Of a stretch of DNA of 64,000 nucleotides, positions 34,890 to 43,485 are shown piece by piece (the stretch's first letter is position 1; each line of letters begins with the position of its first letter). Both the position numbers and the translations under genes were made by a program. The DNA lies in contig QCBL01000003.1 in the NCBI GenBank assembly GCA_003281625.1, positions 1-64,000 on the forward strand. Direction: 5' to 3'. This DNA comes from Prochlorococcus sp. AG-347-I04 (GTDB taxonomy: Bacteria > Cyanobacteriota > Cyanobacteriia > PCC-6307 > Cyanobiaceae). Below the pieces are notes generated by a model. It saw nothing but the letters and a program-made list of their open reading frames with translations. It searched no databases and had not been told where the DNA came from.

Positions 34890-36794
34890 TTAATTCGTTG
34901 AATTAAGTAGTTCTGAAATTAATTCGGCATTATTATTTTGTAAATTAATAATCTGTTCTTGATCTAATCCACCAACGGAAAGCTTAGCCATGTCGTAAAC
35001 ATGATTTGCAATTTTTGATGCCAATGGATTTTCAATAGGATCTTTTTCATCAATAATTATTTTGTTGCCTGTAATTTTATTAAGACCAGCAATAAGTGGA
35101 TGTTCTTTGTTAATTAAGAGCACATGATATTCAGGTAAGCCAGGCATCTTTTGTTCCATGTAAGCTCCCATATCATTAATTCTTCTCATTTGTTCTGGAA
35201 GCAAGATCATCGCTGGTGGAGCATCTTTACTTGAAAGTGACTGCACTTTAACTGTTACTTTCTCATTGTTAAGGGCCTTAACTATTGTATCTCTAAGATT
35301 ATCTGTATTAGATTTGCCATCTTTATCTACAATTTCCTTTGATTCTTTATCTTCTAGTTCATTTATTTCTGAATCAACTCTTTGGAATTGATAATCTTCA
35401 TTTTTACTTTCCAACCATGGAAGAAATTGTGCGTCAATTAAGGGATCTGATTTAATAACTTCTTTATTATCAGATAAACAGATATTTAATGCACTTGACT
35501 GCGCAATCAAATCTGAACAGTAAATTATTTTTTTAGAATCAGTTAAGTTATTTCGATCTTTGTAATTTGCGAGAGTTGTGAAATATTTATCATTGGACTT
35601 GATGAGGGATTTATTTTCTATATCTTTAGTTACGTCTTTATCTGAATTTATTATTGTTTCGAAAATTATACTGTTATTGACTAAATCAGCAAATTTTTCA
35701 TCTTCGATAGCACCAATTTTAATAAAAGCAGAGATTGAATCCCAAATTTCTGCATAAAATTCTGGAGAATTTTTTATCAAATCCTTGAGTTTATTAGCGA
35801 TTTTTTTTGAGATAAATGATGATATGGACCTTACTTTTCTATCTGTTTGTAATGCACTTCTACTAACATTTAGGGGTATATCTGTAGAGTCGATAACTCC
35901 TCTTAATGGTAAAAGGTATTTTGGTACTATCTCTTTAATTGAATCGCTAACGAATACCTGATTGCAAAATAGTTTTATTTCTCCCTTTTCCCAATCAGCT
36001 CTACCTGACAACTTTGGAAAATACAATATACCTTGTATGTCATATGGATAATCTGTATTTAGATGAATCCATAAAAGTGGATCTCCCTGGAAAGGATAAA
36101 GGTATTTATATAACTCAATATAATCTTCATCTTTTAATTCACTAGGTTGTTTTCTCCAAGGAGGATTTTTTTTATTAATTGTCTCTCCTTCTAATAAGAC
36201 ATCTATTGGCATAAAATCACAATATTTTTTTATTAATGATTTAATCCTTTCAGGCTCGATAAACTCTTTTTCTTCTTCGAGTAAGTGAAGAATAACATCT
36301 GTTCCAATTGTCTCTCTTTCTGATTCCTCTAACGTGAAATTTGGCGATCCATCACAAGACCATTTGAAAGCTTTTGCTTCCCCAATTGCCGACTTGGTTA
36401 ATATATCAACTCTATCTGCCACCATAAAACTTGAGTAAAAACCTAGTCCAAAATGACCTATGAATTCATCATTATCTTTTTTGTATTTTGTTAGGAATTC
36501 TTCAGCACTAGAAAATGCAACTTGATTTATGTACTTCTTAATTTCTTCATCATTCATTCCAATTCCATTATCAGAAATTGTTAACGTATTTTTTTCACGG
36601 TTAATTGTTATTTTTACTTGAGCCTCCTCAGTATTCTCGCAATCACCAGCCATAGAGGCCATTCTTCTTTTGCTAATTGCGTCAACACCATTACTAACAA
36701 GTTCTCTTAAAAATATTTCATGGTCAGAATACACTGCCTTCTTGATAATTGGGAAAATATTTTCGGTATTAATACGAATTTCGCCTTTTTCCAT
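34890..36794 (-). CDS. htpG: Molecular chaperone HtpG (Hsp90)
   Basis: ATP-dependent Hsp90 chaperone; in cyanobacteria it supports heat tolerance and phycobilisome or tetrapyrrole proteins. The 634-residue protein has the GHKL ATPase domain with ELVSNGVDAISKRR (about 29-42), ISDNGIGMNDEEI (about 74-86) and GHFGLGFYSSFMVADRV (about 112-128). The middle domain carries NVSRSALQTDR and the dimerisation domain closes with MPGLPEYHVLLIN. The upstream region contains a 22-bp tandem repeat. It starts with ATG, 138 bases after hisZ. Confidence 0.97.
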   Translation of the reverse strand: MEKGEIRINTENIFPIIKKAVYSDHEIFLRELVSNGVDAISKRRMASMAGDCENTEEAQVKITINREKNTLTISDNGIGMNDEEIKKYINQVAFSSAEEFLTKYKKDNDEFIGHFGLGFYSSFMVADRVDILTKSAIGEAKAFKWSCDGSPNFTLEESERETIGTDVILHLLEEEKEFIEPERIKSLIKKYCDFMPIDVLLEGETINKKNPPWRKQPSELKDEDYIELYKYLYPFQGDPLLWIHLNTDYPYDIQGILYFPKLSGRADWEKGEIKLFCNQVFVSDSIKEIVPKYLLPLRGVIDSTDIPLNVSRSALQTDRKVRSISSFISKKIANKLKDLIKNSPEFYAEIWDSISAFIKIGAIEDEKFADLVNNSIIFETIINSDKDVTKDIENKSLIKSNDKYFTTLANYKDRNNLTDSKKIIYCSDLIAQSSALNICLSDNKEVIKSDPLIDAQFLPWLESKNEDYQFQRVDSEINELEDKESKEIVDKDGKSNTDNLRDTIVKALNNEKVTVKVQSLSSKDAPPAMILLPEQMRRINDMGAYMEQKMPGLPEYHVLLINKEHPLIAGLNKITGNKIIIDEKDPIENPLASKIANHVYDMAKLSVGGLDQEQIINLQNNNAELISELLNSTN

Positions 36795-36862
36795 TTAAAA
36801 AAACCAAACATATTAAATCTTATTTCGTAAAAACTAGTTAATCAAGTTTAATTAGGAGTATT

Positions 36863-36906
36863 GTCCGAACAATATGTGAATTTAGTCCGAACAATATGTG
36901 AATTTA
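36863..36906. repeat. 22-bp tandem direct repeat upstream of htpG
   Basis: GTCCGAACAATATGTGAATT-TA occurs twice head to tail (36863-36884 and 36885-36906) without a mismatch, 69-112 bases upstream of the htpG ATG. In the copy nearer htpG the flank creates an inverted repeat TATTGT-CCGA-ACAATA. The second copy lacks the full left arm. The period is two helical turns, as expected for paired protein-binding sites, though a recent slippage duplication is equally possible. Confidence 0.8.
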
Positions 36907-36932
36907 AAAGTTAAATAAATTTTTAAAAGGTT

Positions 36933-38084
36933 TTATTTAACCCACAAAATCTCACTACAATTATTTTCTTTCATAATTTGATTGGCTTTAGACAAGTCAT
37001 CACATGGATTTAAATGTAAGACAGCAATATATCCTTTTTTCTGTTGTACTTTTTGTTCATTCATACCTTTTTCTAACAAATAAGAATCTTTAAACATCAA
37101 TAAAATCTTTTTTTTATCTTTCTTTTCCTCCTTAATAAAATTTCTTAAAATGTCTACTGAAATTGTAAATCCAATCCCATTAAATATTTTCTCATTAGGA
37201 CTAAATGATCTTACTAACTCATCATATCTTCCCCCTTTTGCTATGACGCTTCTATTTTTACCATTATCCCCTATTAGTTGAAAAACTATTCCTTCATATA
37301 AATTCAAGTGAGGTTGAAAAGTGGGATCAAGTTGTAATTTAACACCATATTTATTAGATATTTTTGATAATGTTTCAAATAAAAAATTTAAGTCATCTAA
37401 TGTTTTACTAGTACCATATGTAGTTTTTAATTTTTTTAAAATTGCAATTGGCTCTCCTCGTGTGAATAAAAGATCTTTAAGTATATATTTATCATCTTCA
37501 TCTATTTTTAATTTAGATAAATTATCTTGATCAAAATTAACCAGACTTTTCTTAATTTCTTCAAAATTATTATTCCTATATTTGTTCAGTATCAAGTCCA
37601 TTATTTTTGTGGTGCTTACTAGTAGAAATAAATTACAACCATCCTTCAAATTAATATTATCGATTGAATCAAACAAAATATTAATAACTTCAATTTCTGG
37701 GTATTTTGTATCATATCCAATTAATTCAATTCCGCTATGCAATTTTTCTTGTAACTTAAATGAATTTTTATTATTTTGTTTTTTATCAAAAACCACTCCA
37801 TTGGTGAATAGTCTTATAGGTCTTTTCTTATTTATTAATCTAGTAGATGACAATTTAACAATTGATGTTGTCATTTCTGGCCTGAGACATAATGAATTAT
37901 TACTTACTATTCCTACAACCTGATTTTCGTCAATAATGCCACGGCCTTTTATGGTATCTATATTATTTATATATGATGGTGAAACCTCTTCATATCCCCA
38001 TAGTTTATAAATCCTATTTAAATTATTTATGATGTTTGAGTTATTTTTTACATCGACTAATTTAATTTCCTTTATATCGGTCAT
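36933..38084 (-). CDS. hisZ: ATP phosphoribosyltransferase regulatory subunit HisZ
   Basis: HisZ is a catalytically inactive histidyl-tRNA-synthetase-like protein that activates the short form of HisG, the first enzyme of histidine synthesis. The 383-residue protein has the class II fold: GYEEVSPSYINNIDTI (about 29-44), LRPEMTTSIVKLSS (about 68-81), IELIGYDTKYPEIEVI, and AKGGRYDELVRSFSPN (about 278-293). HisRS-specific signatures (the LVRGLDYY-type segment and anticodon domain) are missing, favouring HisZ. It lies upstream of htpG with a 138-base gap and 18 bases downstream of the inositol phosphatase gene. Confidence 0.88.
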   Translation of the reverse strand: MTDIKEIKLVDVKNNSNIINNLNRIYKLWGYEEVSPSYINNIDTIKGRGIIDENQVVGIVSNNSLCLRPEMTTSIVKLSSTRLINKKRPIRLFTNGVVFDKKQNNKNSFKLQEKLHSGIELIGYDTKYPEIEVINILFDSIDNINLKDGCNLFLLVSTTKIMDLILNKYRNNNFEEIKKSLVNFDQDNLSKLKIDEDDKYILKDLLFTRGEPIAILKKLKTTYGTSKTLDDLNFLFETLSKISNKYGVKLQLDPTFQPHLNLYEGIVFQLIGDNGKNRSVIAKGGRYDELVRSFSPNEKIFNGIGFTISVDILRNFIKEEKKDKKKILLMFKDSYLLEKGMNEQKVQQKKGYIAVLHLNPCDDLSKANQIMKENNCSEILWVK

Positions 38085-38102
38085 TTTAATATTTATCTAA
38101 TT

Positions 38103-38951
38103 TTAGGTATAGAGATTTTTTTTAAATGGAGAGACTTTATCTAGTTCATTTTTTAATTCATTCTCAAGGATGGGAGAACAAGCTAAAATTCTTCCAGAAC
38201 TTAAATTAAATTCGCCTGATGGATAATCAGAAATAATACCACCAGCCTCTTTAACAATAATAGCACCGGCCGCTAGGTCCCATACCTCCAATCCTCTTTC
38301 CCAATATCCATCTACCTTACCTGCCGCAACAAATGCTAGATCAACTGCTGCTGCACCTCCTCTTCTAACCCCTCTAGTTTTATGTGTTAAATAACAAAAT
38401 TCAGCATAATTATTATCCTCTGTCTCAAATCTGTCATAAGAGAATCCAGTTAAAAGTAGACTTTTAGAAAGATTAGAGGGATTCGATACCTTAAGCTGAC
38501 TATCATTGCAGAATGAGCCTAAACCTATACAGGCTGAATATAGTTCATTTAAATAAGGTACTGATATAGCCCCTAGAATTGGCTTATTTTTATATACAAG
38601 ACCAATAGAAGTTCCAAAAAAAGGATATCCATGGGTATAGTTTGTCGTGCCGTCTAATGGGTCTATACACCATGTGAAATCCGAGGATTTGTTTAATTTC
38701 CCCGATTCCTCTGCATTAATGGAAATGTTTGGTGTCTGATTTAATAAATATTCTTTTATTTTTTTTTCAACTTCCAAATCTACATTCGTTACAAGATCAC
38801 CCTTCCTACCCTTTGATGTTATTTTTTGTATTTTATTGTAGTTAATTTTTAGAATTTCATTACCAATTTGAGCAGAGTTCTTGGCTATTTCATACAAACT
38901 GTATAAGTTTACTTGATTTGCAAGTTTCTCTATTTCACTTAATTCAAACAT
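38103..38951 (-). CDS. Inositol monophosphatase family protein
   Basis: A 282-residue Li-sensitive-type phosphatase. Metal-binding motifs are complete: NAEESG (about 79-84), the signature WCIDPLDGTTNYTHGYPFF (about 93-111), and the second Asp in GYWERGLEVWDLAAGAIIVKEAGG (about 215-238). Members dephosphorylate inositol-1-phosphate, histidinol phosphate or related sugars. The neighbouring hisZ makes histidinol-phosphate phosphatase an attractive but unproven idea. It follows the ferredoxin gene by five bases on the same strand. Confidence 0.9.
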   Translation of the reverse strand: MFELSEIEKLANQVNLYSLYEIAKNSAQIGNEILKINYNKIQKITSKGRKGDLVTNVDLEVEKKIKEYLLNQTPNISINAEESGKLNKSSDFTWCIDPLDGTTNYTHGYPFFGTSIGLVYKNKPILGAISVPYLNELYSACIGLGSFCNDSQLKVSNPSNLSKSLLLTGFSYDRFETEDNNYAEFCYLTHKTRGVRRGGAAAVDLAFVAAGKVDGYWERGLEVWDLAAGAIIVKEAGGIISDYPSGEFNLSSGRILACSPILENELKNELDKVSPFKKNLYT

Positions 38952-38956
38952 GATAA

Positions 38957-39331
38957 TTAATCTTCCTCAAATTCCCAAGGTGGAGCAACTCTTGTTTTCC
39001 CCCTCCCAAAATATTGTCCAAATTGTAAATCATAAACTTCATCTTCATATGTAGTTTCAACTTCAAGATCTGAAGTTGCTTTAGCGACACAAAGCAATGC
39101 ATAACCTTGATCTTTTAAGCCTTGAGATACACCCATGGCCTCAGGTTGTTGCAAACTACCAGATATTAATTTAACTGAACAACTGGTACAGCAACCATTT
39201 CTACATGAAAATGCAAGTTTAAAACCTTTCTTTTCAAATTCTTTAAGTATGTACTCATCACTATTAACCTGCTCTTGGTAAACCTTGCCGGTTTCCTTAT
39301 TTTTAATCGTGACTGTGAAAGTCTTTTTCAA
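38957..39331 (-). CDS. Plant-type [2Fe-2S] ferredoxin
   Basis: A 124-residue ferredoxin with cluster ligands in the pattern C-x4-C-x2-C (FSCRNGCCTSCSVKL, about 42-56) and the fourth Cys in YALLCVAKATSDLEVET (about 92-97). It is about 25 residues longer than photosynthetic PetF because of a C-terminal extension YDLQFGQYFGRGKTR...EFEED, so it may serve a special partner. A TTG start at 39331 is the only suitable start. It begins a minus-strand unit with the phosphatase and hisZ, divergent from tRNA-Ser. Confidence 0.9.
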   Translation of the reverse strand: MKKTFTVTIKNKETGKVYQEQVNSDEYILKEFEKKGFKLAFSCRNGCCTSCSVKLISGSLQQPEAMGVSQGLKDQGYALLCVAKATSDLEVETTYEDEVYDLQFGQYFGRGKTRVAPPWEFEED

Positions 39332-39380
39332 ATAACTTTCCTCTAAAATGGGATGATCAAGGGTTAAAATAGTTATCTTG

Positions 39381-39467
39381 GGAGAGGTGGCCGAGCGGTT
39401 GAAGGCGCAGCACTGGAAATGCTGTATAAGGGCAACCTTATCGAGGGTTCGAATCCCTCTCTCTCCG
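39381..39467 (+). tRNA. tRNA-Ser (anticodon GGA)
   Basis: An 87-base class II tRNA. Acceptor GGAGAGG pairs with TCTCTCC, and the discriminator is G. The anticodon arm is CAGCA-CTGGAAA-TGCTG with GGA at 39415-39417. A long variable arm forms the stem ATAAGG/CCTTAT, and the T arm is GAGGG-TTCGAAT-CCCTC. CCA is not encoded. The long variable arm and GGA anticodon identify tRNA-Ser reading UCC/UCU. Confidence 0.97.
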
Positions 39468-39680
39468 TTTTATATTAGTTTATTTTGGTTAATGACATCA
39501 ACAACTTTTTTTTTTATGAATGTTTTTAAATAGATAGTAATAATTTTAATAAGCTAAAAATAATCTTATTTATTTAAATTAAGTTGAAAATATTTGATTT
39601 TTACTATTATATGTAGATATCTAAGATAAAAATTAATTAAATTATTAGAAAATTTTGCTTTAAATTAGCAATCTAAAATC
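39468..39680. other. 213-base gap between tRNA-Ser and dnaK
   Basis: The longest clear stretch after the glnA upstream region. It is almost wholly A and T, with a run of ten T residues at about 39508-39517 that may end the tRNA transcript, although the stem before it is weak. No convincing open frame, repeat or RNA gene is visible. It presumably carries the dnaK promoter and leader. Confidence 0.4.
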
Positions 39681-41678
39681 ATGGGGCAAATAGTTGGAAT
39701 TGATTTAGGTACTACTAACTCTGTTGTCGGAGTTATAGAAGCTGGTCGTCCAATTGTTATTGCTAATTCTGAAGGTTCTAGAACTACACCTTCAATAGTT
39801 GGTTTTACAAAAGACAAAGAAATTGTTATAGGTGATCAAGCAAGAAGACAACTTGTTTTAAATCCCAGGAATACTTTTTATAACTTAAAGAGATTCATTG
39901 GTAGCGACTGGGATGAATTAGATGAGAATAGTATTTCTGTTCCTTATAACGTAAAAGCCAATAATACTGGAAGTGTGAGAGTTCTTAGTCCAAATACAGA
40001 AAGAGAATATGCTCCTGAAGAGTTAATCAGTTCATTAATTAGAAAATTAATTAATGATGCTGAAACATATCTTGGAGATACTGTTGACTCTGCAGTTATT
40101 ACGGTCCCAGCTTATTTTAATGAATCTCAAAGGCAAGCTACAAAGGATTCTGCGATTTTGGCTGGCATCAAAGTAGAAAGAATTTTAAACGAACCTACTG
40201 CAGCTGCTTTAGCTTATGGCTTTGAAAAAAGTTCTTCTAATAATGTTTTGGTTTTTGATTTAGGGGGAGGGACATTCGATGTTTCTTTATTAAAAATTTC
40301 AAATGGTGTATTTGATGTTAAAGCCACTTGTGGAGATACCCAGCTAGGAGGAAATAATTTTGATTCAAAAATAGTAGATTGGCTTGCTGAAAAATTTCTT
40401 ATTAAACATGATATTGATCTAAGAAGGGATAGACAAGCTTTGCAGAGATTAACTGAAGCTGCTGAAAAAGCTAAATGTGAATTATCAGGATTGCTTAAAA
40501 CAAAAATATCTTTACCTTTTATCACCACAAGTAAAGAAGGCCCACTACATATTGAAGAGACTATAGATAGAAAAATATTTGAATCATTATCTCAAGATCT
40601 ATTAGATAGATTATTAGAGCCTGTGCAAATAGCATTAGATGACTCTGGATGGAATGCAGAAGATATTGATGAGGTAGTTCTTGTCGGTGGCAGTACAAGA
40701 ATCCCAATGGTTCAACAATTAGTAAAGACTCTTGTTCCAAATGATCCTTGTCAATCTGTTAATCCTGATGAAGTCGTAGCAGTTGGAGCTGCGATACAAT
40801 CTGGAATTATTAGTGGGGATTTACAAGATTTACTCTTAAATGACGTTACTCCCTTATCTTTAGGTTTAGAGACTATTGGTGGTCTTATGAAGGTACTCAT
40901 TCCTCGTAATACGCCAATACCAGTTAGACAATCTGATGTTTTTAGTACTTCAGAAGCTAATCAATCATCAGTTGTTGTTCAAGTACGTCAGGGAGAAAGG
41001 CCTTTAGCCTCTGAAAATAAATCACTTGGTAAATTTCGACTTTCAGGAATACCTCCAGCTCCAAGAGGTATACCTCAAGTCCAGGTAGCCTTTGATATTG
41101 ATGCTAATGGTCTTTTAGAAGTAAGTGCAACTGATAGAACAACTGGAAGAAAGCAAACAGTTACAATTTCTGGAGGTTCTAATTTAAATGAACAAGAAAT
41201 AAATTCGATAATTCAAGAGGCTAAATCAAAAGCTAATGAAGATAGGAAGAAAAGATCTGTAATTGATAGAAAAAATAGTGCTTTAACTCTTATTGCGCAA
41301 GCTGAGAGAAGACTTAGGGATGCCTCCTTAGAATTTGGCCCTTATGGAGCTGAAAGACAACAACGATCCGTTGAATTAGCCATTCAAGATGTTGAAGAGT
41401 ATATAGATGATGATGACCCTCAAGAATTAGAAATTTCAGTAAGTGCTCTACAAGAAGCATTATTCGGCTTAAACAGAAAATTTGCGGCAGAAAAGAAAAC
41501 TGATAATAATCCCTTACAGAGTATTAAAAATACATTTGGATCATTAAAGGATGAACTCTTTTCAGATGATTATTGGGATGATGATCCTTGGGATAGTCAA
41601 ATGAATAGAAATTATAGAAATTCGAGGTATGGTAATTCTAGGGACGATGATCCATGGGACAATGACTACTTCCTCTAA
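39681..41678 (+). CDS. dnaK: Molecular chaperone DnaK (Hsp70, one of several cyanobacterial paralogues)
   Basis: ATP-dependent Hsp70 chaperone. The 665-residue protein has the ATPase signatures GIDLGTTNSVVGV (5-17), VFDLGGGTFDVSLL (about 191-204) and VVLVGGSTRIPMVQQLV (about 334-350), then the substrate-binding domain (VTPLSLGLETIGG). The C-terminal 100 residues are unusual: acidic and rich in Asp, Trp, Asn and Arg (DDYWDDDPWDSQ), lacking the EEVD-like end. This tail and the adjacent dnaJ point to the DnaK1-type paralogue of cyanobacteria, though the paralogue number is inferred. Its end overlaps dnaJ by 17 bases. Confidence 0.95.
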   Translation: MGQIVGIDLGTTNSVVGVIEAGRPIVIANSEGSRTTPSIVGFTKDKEIVIGDQARRQLVLNPRNTFYNLKRFIGSDWDELDENSISVPYNVKANNTGSVRVLSPNTEREYAPEELISSLIRKLINDAETYLGDTVDSAVITVPAYFNESQRQATKDSAILAGIKVERILNEPTAAALAYGFEKSSSNNVLVFDLGGGTFDVSLLKISNGVFDVKATCGDTQLGGNNFDSKIVDWLAEKFLIKHDIDLRRDRQALQRLTEAAEKAKCELSGLLKTKISLPFITTSKEGPLHIEETIDRKIFESLSQDLLDRLLEPVQIALDDSGWNAEDIDEVVLVGGSTRIPMVQQLVKTLVPNDPCQSVNPDEVVAVGAAIQSGIISGDLQDLLLNDVTPLSLGLETIGGLMKVLIPRNTPIPVRQSDVFSTSEANQSSVVVQVRQGERPLASENKSLGKFRLSGIPPAPRGIPQVQVAFDIDANGLLEVSATDRTTGRKQTVTISGGSNLNEQEINSIIQEAKSKANEDRKKRSVIDRKNSALTLIAQAERRLRDASLEFGPYGAERQQRSVELAIQDVEEYIDDDDPQELEISVSALQEALFGLNRKFAAEKKTDNNPLQSIKNTFGSLKDELFSDDYWDDDPWDSQMNRNYRNSRYGNSRDDDPWDNDYFL

Positions 41679-42588
41679 AAAAGACTACTTGTCGATTTTG
41701 GGTTTATCCCCTGATTTCGATGATAAAGAACTTAAAAAGGCCTTTCGTAGAGAAGCGAGAAAATGGCACCCAGATTTAAATAAAAATGATCTAAATGCAG
41801 AAGAAAGATTTAAATTAATCAACGAAGCATACGAAAATTTACGCGATCCTAATTTAAGGAAAAACAGTTCAGATGAAAATATCAAGGATAATTACGAAAA
41901 TAATAATTTCAAGACAGGATTTCCCGATTTTCAAGATTATCTTGATTCATTATTTGGATATGAATACTCACCAAAGAATTATGCGGAATATGATGATGAA
42001 CCATATGAGGATGAATCGATAAATCCAGATAATGATGAATTTAATAATTATCAATACCCTACAACTTCTCCAGAGGAGCCGCCTCCAGTTAAACTTCACC
42101 AAGATATTGAAACAGTTATTGAATTAACCCCGGATGAGGCTTTAAATGGAGCTTCTATTTTAATTGAGCTTGAAGATGAAACTGTAGTAGAAGTTGATAC
42201 TCCTCCTTTCGCTGGAGATGGATGGCGATTAAGACTTGAAAATATAGCGAGAGGAGGAAAAGATCATTATCTTCAGTTAAAAGTTCAAACTGAAAGTGGT
42301 CTTAGGATTGATGGATTAAGAGTTCTTTATAAATTAGAATTATTCCCTCATGATGCTCTGCTAGGTTGTGCAGTAGAGGTTCCTACTCTTGATGGAAATG
42401 TTACACTTCAAGTTCCTCCAAAATCATCTACCGGAAGAATGTTGCGTTTGAAAGGTAGAGGTTTAACTTATGAAGATAAAGTAGGTGATCAATATGTTGA
42501 AATATTGGTAGTGATACCTGCAGATATTAATGATGAAGAAATTGCTTTATATACAAGATTACAAGAACTATCACTTTCTGATTCTTAA
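41662..42588 (+). CDS. DnaJ-type co-chaperone (J domain plus DnaJ C-terminal domain)
   Basis: Stimulates the ATPase of DnaK and delivers clients. From the ATG at 41662 (308 aa) it has a J domain (about 7-72) with the HPD triad in RKWHPDLNKND. An acidic, Tyr/Asn/Pro-rich linker follows (75-150), then a beta-rich C-terminal domain with IETVIELTPDEALNGASI and LLGCAVEVPTLDGNVTLQVPP. There is no cysteine-rich zinc domain, so this is a CbpA-like (type II) J protein. A longer frame from 41629 lies inside dnaK and is rejected. The 17-base overlap with dnaK implies coupled translation. Confidence 0.93.
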   Translation: MTTSSKKDYLSILGLSPDFDDKELKKAFRREARKWHPDLNKNDLNAEERFKLINEAYENLRDPNLRKNSSDENIKDNYENNNFKTGFPDFQDYLDSLFGYEYSPKNYAEYDDEPYEDESINPDNDEFNNYQYPTTSPEEPPPVKLHQDIETVIELTPDEALNGASILIELEDETVVEVDTPPFAGDGWRLRLENIARGGKDHYLQLKVQTESGLRIDGLRVLYKLELFPHDALLGCAVEVPTLDGNVTLQVPPKSSTGRMLRLKGRGLTYEDKVGDQYVEILVVIPADINDEEIALYTRLQELSLSDS

Positions 42589-42622
42589 TCAAATATCATA
42601 TATATAGAAAAAATCGTTGCTT

Positions 42623-43006
42623 ATGAACATATTTGTTCTTTTATATAATTCAGGAACAGATAAGGAAGGAATTCATTCAATCGAACTTAAAGGAAGGACC
42701 ATAGTTCTTATGTTTGAAGATAAGGATGATGCTACAAGATATTGTGGTTTACTAGAAGCTCAAGATTTTCCTTTGCCATCAGTTGAAATGATTAACATAG
42801 AGGAAATAAAAGACTTCTGCATTAAATTAGATTATGAATGCAAATTAGTTGAAAAAAATTTTGTTCCTAAAACTGCAGAAGATAGGTTACTAATTTCACC
42901 ACCCCAGAAAAACCTAGAAGTTGAAAATTGGGATGAAAACAAAAACATTAATAAAGATAACATTGATATAAATACCATTAAGGAAAACCTTGAAAAGTTA
43001 CTTTAG
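42623..43006 (+). CDS. DUF3110 domain protein
   Basis: A 127-residue soluble protein: the first 90 residues match the cyanobacterial and plastid DUF3110 pattern (MNIFVLLYNSGTDKEGIHSI, ...VLMFEDKDDATRYCGLLEAQDFPLPSVE), and the C-terminal 40 are Asn/Lys/Glu-rich and probably disordered. DUF3110 has no settled function. The ATG at 42623 is preferred to a TTG two codons upstream. It follows dnaJ by 34 bases and precedes the cyclophilin gene by 37, so dnaK, dnaJ, this gene and ppi may form a protein-folding operon. Confidence 0.8.
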   Translation: MNIFVLLYNSGTDKEGIHSIELKGRTIVLMFEDKDDATRYCGLLEAQDFPLPSVEMINIEEIKDFCIKLDYECKLVEKNFVPKTAEDRLLISPPQKNLEVENWDENKNINKDNIDINTIKENLEKLL

Positions 43007-43043
43007 CTATTAAAATATCAACTAATTATTAAATAAATAAAAA

Positions 43044-43481
43044 ATGACAACTGCATTATTTGAGACAGAAGTTGGGAACATTAATATTGAATTTTTCTCT
43101 GAAGACGCACCTAATACAGTTAAAAACTTCACAAATTTAATTAGTGATGGTTTTTATGATGGTTTAGCATTTCATAGAGTTATTCCTGGATTTATGGCTC
43201 AGGGTGGATGTCCAAATACTCGTGATGGAGCATCTGGTATGCCTGGAACTGGAGGTCCTGGATATAATATTAAATGTGAAATTAATTCAAATAAACATCT
43301 AAAAGGCTCACTTTCTATGGCTCACGCAGGGAAGGATACAGGTGGTAGTCAGTTTTTTATAGTTTATGAACCACAGCCTCATCTTGACGGAGTTCATACT
43401 GTTTTTGGTAAGACAGAAGATATTGATGTAGTACTAAAGCTTACTAATGGTTCAAAAATTATAAAAGCAACATTAAAATAA
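43044..43481 (+). CDS. Cyclophilin-type peptidyl-prolyl cis-trans isomerase
   Basis: Speeds proline isomerisation in folding proteins. The 145-residue cytoplasmic form (no signal peptide) shows the active-site arginine-phenylalanine segment [15 protein letters not shown] (about 45-59), [38 protein letters not shown] (about 91-117) and HTVFGK. Length and motifs equal bacterial PpiB. It lies 37 bases after the DUF3110 gene and ends four bases before the convergent ribBA stop. Confidence 0.95.
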   Translation: MTTALFETEVGNINIEFFSEDAPNTVKNFTNLISDGFYDGLAFHRVIPGFMAQGGCPNTRDGASGMPGTGGPGYNIKCEINSNKHLKGSLSMAHAGKDTGGSQFFIVYEPQPHLDGVHTVFGKTEDIDVVLKLTNGSKIIKATLK

Positions 43482-43485
43482 TAAT

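Noticed and set aside
36863-36906. Possible mini CRISPR array
   Set aside because: The two copies are directly adjacent with no spacer and there are no cas genes nearby.
37582-37923. 113-codon plus-strand frame inside hisZ
   Set aside because: It is antisense to a conserved gene, with composition explained by the hisZ codons.
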